A DNA stretch of 42,798 nt from JANMDN01 sp031376285 (lineage in GTDB: Bacteria > Actinomycetota > Thermoleophilia > Miltoncostaeales > Miltoncostaeaceae), in the NCBI GenBank assembly GCA_031376285.1, contig JANMDN010000029.1:1-42798 (forward strand). Direction: 5' to 3'. Of this stretch, positions 25,167-33,511 are shown in pieces; positions within the stretch are counted from its first letter, which is position 1; every line of letters begins with the position of its first letter. Both the position numbers and the translations under genes were made by a program. The notes under the pieces are model-generated. The model ran no database searches. It was not told where the DNA came from and was given only the letters and a program-made list of their open reading frames with translations.

Positions 25167-25979
25167 GTGGAACACGGTGAGCTTGCGCCCGCCCTCGCGG
25201 GTCTGATCGCTCGAGAAGCGCTCGGGCGTGTGGACGCCATTGCCGCGAGCCTTGGGTCGCCAGCCGACCCGGCGCCGGCCGACGTCCGCTGGGCGCGTGA
25301 GGCGACCAGTTGCCTCGCTGGGCTCACCTCCCAGGTCGGCGACCCGGCACTCGCCAGCACGGGTGAAGAGATAGAGGCCGCGATCGAGGGACTCGACGCG
25401 ACCTTGACCTCGAGTCCCGACGCGCTGTCCGAAGTCCTCGCCAGCCTGGCCCGGATTCGACCTACGCTGGAGCGGTACGCCGAGGCCGCAGACGGGGTGC
25501 CCGTCGCGTTGGATGTCATCGCCGATCTCGCCTCCGCGGAGGTTCAACGAATCGCACGTCGGCGCGGCGTGAAGGTCGCGATCGACCTGATCTGCCCGGA
25601 AGGTATCGCCGTCCCGGCTCGCGAGGCCGGAGTCGTGATCGACGTCCTCGGTCAGGTCGTCCGTGACGGGACGACCCACGGCACCCGCGAGGGCGGCGCC
25701 GTTCGGATGGTCTTCGCGGTCGACGATCACGGGCTCGTGATCCTCGCAAGCGACCGCGGCGACGCCGGAAGCGGGCAATTCCCGGCGCCTGAGCGGAGCC
25801 CCTCGCGTGGCGCAGGCCTTGGCGTCGCGCACGGTCGCCTGGTCGCCCTTGGCGGTGAGCTCTCCTTCGCGTCGGGCGCCTGGGGCGGCACGAGCGTCAC
25901 GATCCGCCTCCCGACGGAGGTGTCGCGATCACCTGCCCCCGACGCGGAATCGGAGGAGTTCGTGAGCCCGCTCGGCTAG
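25167..25979 (+). CDS. CheA-like ATPase protein, HPt site apparently lost
   Basis: A 270-residue soluble protein. The C-terminal 150 residues resemble the CheA kinase domain: VIDVLGQVVRDGTTHG stands where CheA has the LVRNAVDHG N-box, and SRGAGLGVAHGRLVALGGEL followed by GGTSVTIRLP matches the CheA G2 region. The N-terminal 100 residues are helical and could be an HPt-like bundle, but where HPt domains have HTLKG this protein has TSCLAGL, without histidine. The usual ATP-binding Asp-Gly motif is also altered (ASDRGDAGS). No chemotaxis or receptor genes are near. It may be a degenerate or repurposed sensor ATPase. GTG 25167 follows a GAGGGAGG-type ribosome-binding site. Confidence 0.62.
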   Translation: MEHGELAPALAGLIAREALGRVDAIAASLGSPADPAPADVRWAREATSCLAGLTSQVGDPALASTGEEIEAAIEGLDATLTSSPDALSEVLASLARIRPTLERYAEAADGVPVALDVIADLASAEVQRIARRRGVKVAIDLICPEGIAVPAREAGVVIDVLGQVVRDGTTHGTREGGAVRMVFAVDDHGLVILASDRGDAGSGQFPAPERSPSRGAGLGVAHGRLVALGGELSFASGAWGGTSVTIRLPTEVSRSPAPDAESEEFVSPLG

Positions 25980-26509
25980 CTCGTCGCGCCGACTCCGACC
26001 GGCTGCACACTCTTGATGGCGGCCTTCGAGAGTTTCGCCGACGGAGTGAAGATCTCGACCTGGTAGTTGCTGGTCCCGAAGACGACATAGACGCTCGTTG
26101 GCGGCCGGCTGACGACCGCAAGCCCGTTGGTCCCGACGTTGATCACGGGCCGCTTGAGGAACTTGGCTCCCGCCTGAAGCTGCGCGCGGGCGTTCTTCAC
26201 CGGGTAGGTGGCAACCGTCTTGTAGATCGCGCGCTTGTCGCCGAGCTTGGCGTTCTTGGGGAGGTAGCGAACGAAGATCCGGCCGGTTGAGGCCACCGTG
26301 AGCTCGTAGTTGAACCCCGGACGAGGACCGAGCCAGTAGACCGGATGCTTTACCGCGACGGCCACGGCCTGGATTTGCTCGACCGTCGCAAAGGTCGGAG
26401 CGCTTGAGGGAGCCGCAACCGCGGGCACGAGCGGCGCCGCGATGGCAAGCCCAAGCACGACGAGGGCTTGGGCGATAGGGCGCATACCAAACTCAGTGCG
26501 TGTGAACAT
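25976..26509 (-). CDS. Secreted protein of unknown function
   Basis: A 177-residue protein with a signal peptide (hydrophobic core ALVVLGLAIAAPLVP, cleavage near AVAAPSS). The mature region, from FATVEQIQAVAVAVKHPVYW to the C-terminus, has alternating strands such as IFVRYLPKNAKLGDKRA and SVYVVFGTSNYQVEIF; I do not recognise the fold. ATG 26509 is preferred because GGAGG lies 11 nt upstream; ATG 26485 is the alternative. Its stop overlaps the convergent CheA-like gene stop by 4 nt. Confidence 0.7.
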   Translation of the reverse strand: MFTRTEFGMRPIAQALVVLGLAIAAPLVPAVAAPSSAPTFATVEQIQAVAVAVKHPVYWLGPRPGFNYELTVASTGRIFVRYLPKNAKLGDKRAIYKTVATYPVKNARAQLQAGAKFLKRPVINVGTNGLAVVSRPPTSVYVVFGTSNYQVEIFTPSAKLSKAAIKSVQPVGVGATS

Positions 26510-26772
26510 CGTGCTGATGACCTCCGGGTCGCAGTCTCGTTGAGTGGTGACCTCGATGCTGTCGGGGGGAGTCTCGGGGGCGAGAGCGGGCATGTCCAGC
26601 GGAGCGGTTACGCGGCGCTGCGATCGATACGACCGGAGGTTCGGAACGTTTAGTCCTGTCCGAATTAACTATTCGGTTCTGGCGCGACACCTAACCGTCC
26701 GTTGAGTTGTCGTTTCGTTGGCGTTCCGTAAACATCGGCGATCTCCTGTGTCGACAACGTCTGGAGTGCCAA

Positions 26773-27867
26773 ATGCGAAGGGTTCGACCAAGAAGTGCCG
26801 TGACCGCGATCATGATCGCGTCCGGGCTTGCGGGTGCTGCGATTCTTCCCGCAGCGGCCCTGGGCACTCAATACACCGGCTGCATCACCGCATCCGGGTC
26901 TGACAATGACAGCCCGGGCGGCTCGATCATCCGCGTCAGAGTCGGCACGACGCCGTTGAAGCCTTGTGGACGACAGCAGACACTGATCACCTGGAACAGC
27001 GTCGGCCCGGCCGGCCCTCAGGGCGCCATTGGGCCGCAGGGAGCCCCTGGCTCCGCCGGTGCTCAGGGCCCACAGGGTGCGGCTGGTGCTCAGGGTGGGG
27101 CTGGTGCTCAGGGTGCGGCTGGTGCCCAAGGTGCGGCTGGTGCCCAAGGTACTGACGGTAGTCAGGGTGCGGCTGGTGCCCAGGGTGCGGCTGGTGCCCA
27201 GGGTGCGGCTGGTGCCCAGGGTGCGGCTGGTGCCCAAGGTGCTGACGGTGCCCAAGGTGCGGCTGGTGCTCAGGGTCCGGCTGGCGCGCAGGGTCCGCTT
27301 GGGCCTCAGGGCGTACAAGGGGCACAAGGCGCTCAGGGTGCGGCTGGTGCCCAAGGTGCTGACGGTGCTCAGGGTCCGGCTGGCGCACAGGGTCCGCTCG
27401 GGCCTCAGGGGGCACAAGGTGCCCAGGGTGCGGCTGGTGCCCAGGGTGCTGCAGGTGCGCAGGGTCCGGCTGGTCTGGCTGGCACGAACGGCACTCAGGG
27501 TTCGCAAGGTGCCCAAGGTGCCCAGGGTGCGGCAGGCCCGAACAACGTCTTCACGGCGGCAGGTACAGCCGCTGGTGTTGGGGCCACAGCGGTGACCGTG
27601 GCCTCGGTCACTGGGCTCTCAATCAGCAGCAGCTACATGTTCATCGCGCAGGATATCTCGTCGGCGGCGAGCAATCGCTCAGGTTCCTGTCAGCTGACCA
27701 ATCTCACAGGTGGACCATCGATCGCGTGGTCTGGAAACTCGACGAACCCGTTTGCGATCTTCGCAGGACAGCCTTCGATGAGCACTGTGAGCGTCACCTG
27801 CACTACGACTAGCTCGAACACCGCCGGCGTCTCGCACACGGCCAACATCGTGGCGATCAAGATCTGA
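26773..27867 (+). CDS. Collagen-like secreted surface protein
   Basis: A 364-residue protein: signal peptide (residues 1 to about 30), a short domain with a likely disulfide (YTGCITASG and LKPCGRQQTLITW), 60 uninterrupted Gly-X-Y triplets, and a Ser/Thr-rich C-terminal domain of about 110 residues (from VFTAAGTAAGVGATAV to IVAIKI) with two more cysteines. The triplets are dominated by GAQ and GAA, with no Lys, Arg or Glu. Such proteins form triple-helical stalks, with end domains guiding assembly or ligand binding. ATG 26773 follows GGAG by 6 nt; the upstream in-frame residues are basic and lack homology. It converges on the glycosyltransferase operon. Confidence 0.9.
   Translation: MRRVRPRSAVTAIMIASGLAGAAILPAAALGTQYTGCITASGSDNDSPGGSIIRVRVGTTPLKPCGRQQTLITWNSVGPAGPQGAIGPQGAPGSAGAQGPQGAAGAQGGAGAQGAAGAQGAAGAQGTDGSQGAAGAQGAAGAQGAAGAQGAAGAQGADGAQGAAGAQGPAGAQGPLGPQGVQGAQGAQGAAGAQGADGAQGPAGAQGPLGPQGAQGAQGAAGAQGAAGAQGPAGLAGTNGTQGSQGAQGAQGAAGPNNVFTAAGTAAGVGATAVTVASVTGLSISSSYMFIAQDISSAASNRSGSCQLTNLTGGPSIAWSGNSTNPFAIFAGQPSMSTVSVTCTTTSSNTAGVSHTANIVAIKI
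27004..27543 (+). repeat. Gly-X-Y coding tandem repeat
   Basis: Sixty triplet-encoding 9-mers, much of them an 18-bp near-perfect unit (GGTGCCCAGGGTGCGGCT, coding Gly-Ala-Gln-Gly-Ala-Ala). A longer internal duplication centred on GADGAQ...GAQGPLGPQ occurs twice. The near-identical DNA suggests recent expansion and likely length variation between strains. Confidence 0.92.
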
Positions 27868-27904
27868 GAACGACCCCCTCACCGGGAAGTGAGTAAGCGT
27901 CTTT

Positions 27905-27932
27905 CGGACCAGGCCCCAACGGGTCTGGTCCG
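27905..27932. terminator. Terminator hairpin after collagen-like gene
   Basis: CGGACCAGGCCC at 27905-27916 pairs with GGGTCTGGTCCG at 27921-27932 (12 bp with one G-T pair, loop CAAC). It lies 37 nt after the collagen-like stop and before the convergent GT2 stop, so it can serve both strands. Confidence 0.78.
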
Positions 27933-28015
27933 ATCGGCGTTTGTCGACCCTTCGCAGGACCGACGCCACTCGGGAGCGCGCTCGAACTCGGGTACGGACG
28001 GACCTTCCAAGTTGT

Positions 28016-29233
28016 TCAGCGCAGGACGTAGTTGGCGGTCGGCGTTGGGTCTGGGTTTGGGACCGACCAGTCGAGCTGCCCTCCCACCCGGACGAAGTCA
28101 TGGATGCCGAGTTCGTCGAAGCGGGCGTGGATTTCGCTTTCGTAGCGTTCGCGAAAGAGTGTGACGAGGCGTTGGATCTCTTTGTTGCGCTTTCGTTGGG
28201 TGTTCCCGCCGTCGCGTTGAAGGTACTGGATGTAGCCGAAGCGCTGGATGTGGACCATGCGTGTGGTGAGGAAAGTTCGGATGAGGATTTCGTAGTCGTC
28301 AGCGACGTGGACCTCTGAGCGGTATCCGCCGAGTCGTTCGTAGGCCTCGCGGCGCCAGGCACGCACGTGGTTTGGGACGCCCACGATGTGGCGCATGGTT
28401 TTCGAGTTGATCGACGGGTAGTTCGTGACTTGGTAGATCTTGCCGCGGTAGTTCTCCCAGCGGTACGAGCCGAATCCGAAGCCCCATCCTTCTGGGTAGC
28501 CGGCGACCTGTCCGTCGTCGTAGACCTCGGCGCAGTCGCTGTAGGCAAAGCCGGCCTCTGGGAATGTTTGGAAGGCTTCGACGAGGTCTGCGAGGCAGTG
28601 GTCGGTGAGTTCGTCGTCGTGGTCGAGTTCGACCAGGATGCCGCCGCGGGCCAGACCGCAGAGGCGACGCTTGACCTCGCCGATGACGCCGCAGTTGCGG
28701 TCGCTCCGAAATACGCGCATCCGCGGCTCAGCCGCGGCCAAGGCGCTGAGCGCGTCGAAGGTCTCGTCGTCGGGTGAATCGTCGTAGACCACCCATTCCC
28801 AGTTCGTGTACGTCTGGGCGAGCAGCGATTGGAACGGCCGGGCCAGGCGCTCGCCGGTACGGTAGGTCGGGGTGAATACCGACACGAGTGGCGTACTCGG
28901 AAACCGGTCATTCGTTGCGACGTCCACATAGACGGCGAGGGCGGTCTGGGCGAGGTCAACGGGCGCTGGCGGCGTCTCGTAGTGGAGCCATCGTCGTCGA
29001 ACATCGAGGGGCATGGCCATCAACGCCGGATACGTATCGGAAGAGCCGAAGCTGAAGATCACATGCGGTCGTGCGTCGGCCAGCACCACCGGCAGGTTGC
29101 GGTCGTCGTCGAGCGCGATGACGTTGAACCCGTCAGCCTCATTGTCCGGCCGATCTGGGACGACGATCCGATATCCGATGTCCGGTTCGGGATGTCCCAG
29201 AAGGAGCAGAGTGATGAGAGACGAGTCAGCCAT
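28016..29233 (-). CDS. Family 2 glycosyltransferase
   Basis: A 405-residue GT-A fold transferase. After an unusual N-terminal region of about 120 residues comes the catalytic core: VSVFTPTYRTGERLARPFQS, QTYTNWEWVVYDDSPDD, then the metal-binding LVELDHDDEL and the acceptor-side VADDYEILIR. ATG 29233 (MADSS) is favoured over the start four codons earlier. It is the last gene of a three-transferase operon, 57 nt after the GT1 gene. A long open frame in another register suggests codon use unlike its neighbours and possible transfer. Donor and acceptor unknown. Confidence 0.88.
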   Translation of the reverse strand: MADSSLITLLLLGHPEPDIGYRIVVPDRPDNEADGFNVIALDDDRNLPVVLADARPHVIFSFGSSDTYPALMAMPLDVRRRWLHYETPPAPVDLAQTALAVYVDVATNDRFPSTPLVSVFTPTYRTGERLARPFQSLLAQTYTNWEWVVYDDSPDDETFDALSALAAAEPRMRVFRSDRNCGVIGEVKRRLCGLARGGILVELDHDDELTDHCLADLVEAFQTFPEAGFAYSDCAEVYDDGQVAGYPEGWGFGFGSYRWENYRGKIYQVTNYPSINSKTMRHIVGVPNHVRAWRREAYERLGGYRSEVHVADDYEILIRTFLTTRMVHIQRFGYIQYLQRDGGNTQRKRNKEIQRLVTLFRERYESEIHARFDELGIHDFVRVGGQLDWSVPNPDPTPTANYVLR

Positions 29234-29290
29234 GGGCACCACCATCGCGTCGAGGGAACTCGCAGTCGATCGAGTTCTGTCGGGCGAACT

Positions 29291-30646
29291 CTACGTCGCG
29301 GCGAAGGGGCGCCGATCCGCCGCGACGCCGCAAGGTCGTTCGGTGGGCTCACCACCCACCAACCCGAGTATGGCGTCCGCCGCCACGTGGGCTCCTGATG
29401 GGGCACCCGCGGGGACGGGGCGATCGACCGCGGCACGGGTCGCGTCGGCCAACGCGCTGATGCTCTCCCGAAGTGTCGAGCGCTCCAACCTGTTCGGATC
29501 CAGGCAACGCCCGGCGCCGGTCCGCTCAAGATCGGCGGCGATGGCGAACTGGTCGGTTGAGAGCGGGAGTGTGATCATCGAGACGCCCGCGCGCAGCGCC
29601 TCGCCGACGGAGTTGTTGCCCGCGTGGGTGATCGCCAGGCTCGCGCAACCGAGAATCGCCACCTGCGGAAGGGTCGGTGCGACGATCCAGTCATCTGGGA
29701 CGCGTCCGAGCTGCTCCGGGGGTGTCAGGCCGGTCGCGATGGCCGCGCGCACGGGGAGTCCACGGAGCGCTTCTGCGACGGTCGCCAGGATGTCTCCCCG
29801 GGCTGACAGGAACGTCCCGAGCGAGACGTAGACGAGCGGACGGTCGCCTCCGATCCGGTCGCAAAACTCGGCGGGGAGCGCCTCATCCCGGACACACGGT
29901 CCGACGAAGCGGCACCCGGCGGGCAGCAGCGCCTCCCGTTTGGGGTCGTGCAGGGCGGGCGGGTATCCGAAGAGCGTGAGGTCGCCATGCTCGCGAAAGG
30001 GATCCTCGACCTGCGCGGCCGACGGGTTGATCCGGCCGAGCGACTCGTTGAAATCCTTCGCAACCGCCCCGGTGATCGACCGGCAGAGCGCTCGCAGGCG
30101 CCCGTCGGCCTCGGCGCTCGGCGCAAGCGCTCGCGGCCAAGCGGGCGGCGCTCCATACACCTCGTCGCCAACAGGGAGCTGGCTGGGATGCCCGGGCACG
30201 TACGTGACAAAGGGCAGGTCGATCCCGCGCAGGGCGACCGTCGCCGACAGGGCGATATGGTCGGTCAGGACGGTGTCGGGTCGGAGCTCCGAAACGATCG
30301 CGGCGAGCTGCTTGGCTGCGACTTCAGGCTGCCAGAGGAGGTCGTCGCGGCGACGCTCCGCTTGGAACTCGAGTGTCGCGACCGGACCGAGGGCGGTCGC
30401 GGCGAAGAAGCGTTCGAGGTGCCGGGACTCCTCCGGGTCTTGGTCGGCCGGGCGACTCACGCCGGTGTTGCTTCCCCGGCCGAGCACGAGCTCGCGCCAC
30501 TCGAAGCCGTCCCGGCACACACGCCCGCGCAGCGCGGGGCCGGTCGCAACAACCACGCGCTCGCCGCGCCCAGTGAGGGCACTCGCGATCGTGCTCAGCG
30601 GGCCGTAATGCGACGCGTAGGCCGGGCTGAGGATGAGTGCGGTCAA
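29291..30646 (-). CDS. Family 1 (MGT-like) glycosyltransferase
   Basis: A 451-residue GT-B transferase of the UDP-glycosyltransferase/MGT type that glycosylates small molecules or lipids. The N-terminal half starts LTALILSPAYASHYGPLSTI, and the C-terminal donor-binding half shows LVYVSLGTFLS, APTLPQVAIL and THAGNNSVGEALRAGVSMI. TTG 30646 overlaps the stop of the upstream gene as TTGA; longer in-frame extensions lie entirely inside that gene and lack homology. Middle gene of the operon. Confidence 0.85.
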   Translation of the reverse strand: MTALILSPAYASHYGPLSTIASALTGRGERVVVATGPALRGRVCRDGFEWRELVLGRGSNTGVSRPADQDPEESRHLERFFAATALGPVATLEFQAERRRDDLLWQPEVAAKQLAAIVSELRPDTVLTDHIALSATVALRGIDLPFVTYVPGHPSQLPVGDEVYGAPPAWPRALAPSAEADGRLRALCRSITGAVAKDFNESLGRINPSAAQVEDPFREHGDLTLFGYPPALHDPKREALLPAGCRFVGPCVRDEALPAEFCDRIGGDRPLVYVSLGTFLSARGDILATVAEALRGLPVRAAIATGLTPPEQLGRVPDDWIVAPTLPQVAILGCASLAITHAGNNSVGEALRAGVSMITLPLSTDQFAIAADLERTGAGRCLDPNRLERSTLRESISALADATRAAVDRPVPAGAPSGAHVAADAILGLVGGEPTERPCGVAADRRPFAAT

Positions 30647-32778
30647 GCCGGACGGACGCCGGCGACGGCATCGCCTTGGGTATGCGCACCACGTGAGACG
30701 GAGCGTTCGTAGAGTTCGACCAGCCGAACGGCCATTCGTTCGATCGTCATGTTGGTGTTGACCTCCGCGCGGGCGGCGGACGCACGGCCCGGGGCGCTGA
30801 CGAGCGCTCGGGCCGACCGGATTCCCTCGCGGATCGCCTCGGTGCTCGTCCCGTCGACAAGCACGCCCGTCTCGCCGTCCCGAAGGTATGTGGCAGGCCC
30901 GCCGACCTCCGGTGCAACGGCAACAAGTCCGGCGCCGAGCGCCTCGACAATGGCGAGGCCGAACTCCTCTTTGGCACTGCCGCAGATGTAGATACCACCC
31001 CCGCAATACGCATACGCGAGCAGGCGAGCCGTATCGAGATGCGGCCGGTGCCCGAAGAGGACGAGTCCTGCTCTGGAGCCGTGGGCGTCCACGGCGGCGT
31101 GAACGGCCCCGAGTGTCTCCCGCTCTTCCAGAGACGGCGCGTCGAGGTCGCCTCCGATGACAAGGAGGTTGAAATCGTCCCGAAGGTCCCGGGCGCCGGC
31201 CCAGGCGGCAGCGACGCGGTCGACGCCCTTGACGGAGGCAAACCGTCCGGCGGTGACAAGGAGCGGAAGATCACGGCGCGACCGCCCGAGTGAGGCCAGC
31301 CGCCGCTGCAGCTCGAGGACGACGGTGACCGAGCCCCCCCTTGCAAGACCCATGACATCCCTTCGGGCGCGAGCGAGCGTCGCGCGATGCACCCCTTCTG
31401 GAATCACCGAAGAGCGTCGAGCGAGGTCGTCGGCGTCGACACTGAGCAGGGCGGGGATGTCCCGCAAGACATTGGGACGCGGCATGAGGGCAACGCCGTC
31501 GGCGGTCCGAGCAAGCCGCTCGACGAGGCGGGCACGGAACCACCAGTGGCGCTCGGCGTCCGCGTCGCCAAGCAGCTCGCGATCGCGTCCGCTGATCGCT
31601 CCCAGCTCGTCCAACGCGCCGTGGGGGTCCGGGGCTGCCGTGAAAATGACCGCCACTCCGAGCTCGACCGCGACGCGGGCCGCAGCGAGCGTGCCGACGT
31701 CGGCCATGCGCAGGTGGACAACGTCAAACGGGCCTTGGGCACGTAGCTGTCGGCGGATGCCACGCTCGGCGGCGATGCGGTGCTCCCATGCGTCGCGCAT
31801 CGCGGTGGTTGGGAACGGAACGGCCCCAAAGGACCCCGTATCCGGCCGGGGCCAAAGCGCGTCTGCGAGCGCGTCGATTGCGCTTCCGCGACTGATCGTG
31901 AGCACGTGCGACACCTGTGGGCGATCGGCGATGGCTCGCCCGAGGAGCACGAGCAGGCTCGCGATGCCACCCGTGTCGCCGACACCCGCGCGACTCAGCG
32001 CCGAGTCGAGATCGGCGTGGAGGAAGAGCTGGGCAATCCGAAGCCCCTGCGCTGAGGAGGGTCGCGTCGACGCGCTCTGGGACGCGTCGTGGAGCGCCAG
32101 GAGTGCGTGCGTCGCCAAGTCTCCCTCCGCGCGACCGGCGAGGTCGACAAGCGTCGAACGCGCGTCGGAATGTGGCTGATCGCCGAGGGCCGCAATCGCG
32201 GCGACGCGAACCACGTCGTCCTCGTTCTCGTCGCAAGCGACCGACTCCACGAGACGGAGGGCCGCGGGTCTCGGGTCGAGCCCGAGCGTCTCGACGAGCC
32301 GGCGCCGGGCTGCCGGATCAGACCGGCGGGCAAGCCCGGAGGCGACCCACTGTGTCATTGCCGCTTCGGGGTGAAGGGCCCAGCGCTCCAACGTCGCCTG
32401 CGCCAACATCGCGCCGAATCCGCCACCCTCGACCATGGCCACGAGCGATCGGGCCGCATCGTCGCTTGGCGGGCGCGACGCCAGCGCCCAGGCCGCGTGC
32501 TGGCGGCGCCACGCCTGGTCGGCGTCGAGGAGTTCAGCGAGGGTCTCGTCGGCCGTCTCCCCGTCGGTCTCGGCCAGCGCGTGAATGCTCGCGATCGCAA
32601 GCAGGGGGTCTGGCTCCCGCGTTGCGTGCTGGAGACGCGACCGGACATCGGTTGAGTTGTCGTCCCGAGCTTCGGCCGCGAGGCGTCCTGCGAGCCGTAG
32701 GCACGGGATGACCCGCCCCTCCGCCGAGATCTCGGCGAGCGTCCCGCTCACGATGTCCCCGCCGCCCTTGGTCTGCAT
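30643..32778 (-). CDS. HEAT-repeat/GT4 glycosyltransferase fusion
   Basis: A 711-residue protein in two parts. Residues about 35-235 are helical repeats of HEAT type (LLAIASIHALAETDGETADE, RQHAAWALAS, VVRVAAIAALGDQPHSDARS, LATHALLALHD). Residues about 250-700 are a GT4, GT-B fold transferase: PLLVTAGRFASVKGVDRVA, NLLVIGGDLDAPS, LVLFGHRPHLDTA and EEFGLAIVEALGAG with the usual Glu-x7-Glu. ATG 32778 gives this architecture; the frame runs far upstream but the extension is antisense to the MarR gene. It is the first gene of the operon. HEAT repeats may tether the enzyme to a partner or substrate protein; this is inference. Confidence 0.83.
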   Translation of the reverse strand: MQTKGGGDIVSGTLAEISAEGRVIPCLRLAGRLAAEARDDNSTDVRSRLQHATREPDPLLAIASIHALAETDGETADETLAELLDADQAWRRQHAAWALASRPPSDDAARSLVAMVEGGGFGAMLAQATLERWALHPEAAMTQWVASGLARRSDPAARRRLVETLGLDPRPAALRLVESVACDENEDDVVRVAAIAALGDQPHSDARSTLVDLAGRAEGDLATHALLALHDASQSASTRPSSAQGLRIAQLFLHADLDSALSRAGVGDTGGIASLLVLLGRAIADRPQVSHVLTISRGSAIDALADALWPRPDTGSFGAVPFPTTAMRDAWEHRIAAERGIRRQLRAQGPFDVVHLRMADVGTLAAARVAVELGVAVIFTAAPDPHGALDELGAISGRDRELLGDADAERHWWFRARLVERLARTADGVALMPRPNVLRDIPALLSVDADDLARRSSVIPEGVHRATLARARRDVMGLARGGSVTVVLELQRRLASLGRSRRDLPLLVTAGRFASVKGVDRVAAAWAGARDLRDDFNLLVIGGDLDAPSLEERETLGAVHAAVDAHGSRAGLVLFGHRPHLDTARLLAYAYCGGGIYICGSAKEEFGLAIVEALGAGLVAVAPEVGGPATYLRDGETGVLVDGTSTEAIREGIRSARALVSAPGRASAARAEVNTNMTIERMAVRLVELYERSVSRGAHTQGDAVAGVRPA

Positions 32779-32906
32779 CCGTCGTCCCCGTCCCGGTCGT
32801 CGGGGCGCGTCGGGCGCCCGCTCTGACGATACGTACGTACGGGAGCAGGATTCGGACAACTGACATCCGCGAGCTTCGGCGCGCCTGCGTGCGCGGCAGT
32901 CGTCGC

Positions 32907-33395
32907 TCAGTGCGTCGCGGAGGCCGCCTCGGCGCACTTCGGCGCCCGCGCGCGGCAGGCGTCCTCGACTCTGCGGAGCGCTTCGCCCACCACTCCCGCG
33001 TCGTCGCCGACAAGCGTCGCGAAATGTTCGGTGATGCCGGCTTCGTAGACCGGCCACATCTTGCGAAGCATCTCCTGACCGGCCTCGGTGACGGCGAGGT
33101 GTTGGCCGCGACGGTCGCTCGGGCAGCTGCGCCGCTCGATGAGACCAGCCGCTTGGATGCGATCGATCATGCGCGAAAGCCCGCTTCGGCTCATCACCAT
33201 CTCGTCGGCGAGCTCGAAATGGCGCAGCTGCTTGTCTGGCGAGCGGTAGATCGTCCAGAGGACGTCGTACCACGCGAGGCTCGGGAGCGATGCCTCGGCG
33301 AGCATGGCTTCGATCCGGTCGGTCGCCGTCGCGTGCGCCCCAAGGAGGGCCCGCCACGCCTCGATTGCCATTTCGTTTTCCGTCGCGCAGGGCAT
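32907..33395 (-). CDS. MarR-family transcriptional regulator
   Basis: A 162-residue winged-helix regulator. The DNA-binding helices lie around FELADEMVMSRSGLSRMIDR and the wing at LIERRSCPSDRRGQHLAVTE. ATG 33395 is the likely start; ATG 33371 is possible. It is divergent from yceI and the FMN reductase gene, with an inverted repeat between them, a common arrangement for a repressor of quinone or oxidant-response genes. The inducer is not deducible. Confidence 0.9.
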   Translation of the reverse strand: MPCATENEMAIEAWRALLGAHATATDRIEAMLAEASLPSLAWYDVLWTIYRSPDKQLRHFELADEMVMSRSGLSRMIDRIQAAGLIERRSCPSDRRGQHLAVTEAGQEMLRKMWPVYEAGITEHFATLVGDDAGVVGEALRRVEDACRARAPKCAEAASATH

Positions 33396-33418
33396 GGGGT
33401 GAATGCTACCGCCAAGTG

Positions 33419-33448
33419 GTTGCACAAGCAACGACCGTCTGCTAGAAC
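33419..33448 (+). promoter_or_regulatory. Likely MarR operator and yceI promoter
   Basis: GTTGC-acaa-GCAAC (33419-33432) is a perfect inverted repeat that covers a possible -35 box TTGCAC (33420-33425). A -10-like TAGAAC (33443-33448) follows at 17-bp spacing. Binding of the divergent MarR protein here would block yceI transcription and, 24 bp from its own start, its own gene. Inferred from position and symmetry only. Confidence 0.5.
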
Positions 33449-33511
33449 TCGATGCATACGCAACTAATGCGGTCGCAACGATAGCGTCCGCCCCACCGAG
33501 AGGACTCTCCG

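Noticed and set aside
26665..27516. 283-codon minus-strand frame rich in Thr, Leu, Arg and Ser
   Set aside because: It is the antisense of the Gly-X-Y repeats; its repeated composition follows from the repeat, and the plus-strand frame has a signal peptide, ribosome-binding site and recognised domains.
27004..27543. Tandem repeats resembling a CRISPR-like or minisatellite array
   Set aside because: The repeats are contiguous, without unique spacers, in phase with codons, and encode collagen triplets.
27679..29004. 441-codon minus-strand frame overlapping the GT2 gene
   Set aside because: Low-complexity Ser/Thr/Arg translation in another register of the GT2 gene, whose own frame shows clear catalytic motifs.
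31157..32179. 340-codon plus-strand frame opposite the HEAT-GT4 gene
   Set aside because: Antisense shadow with Ser/Arg-rich translation and no domain; the minus-strand frame is clearly a GT4 enzyme.
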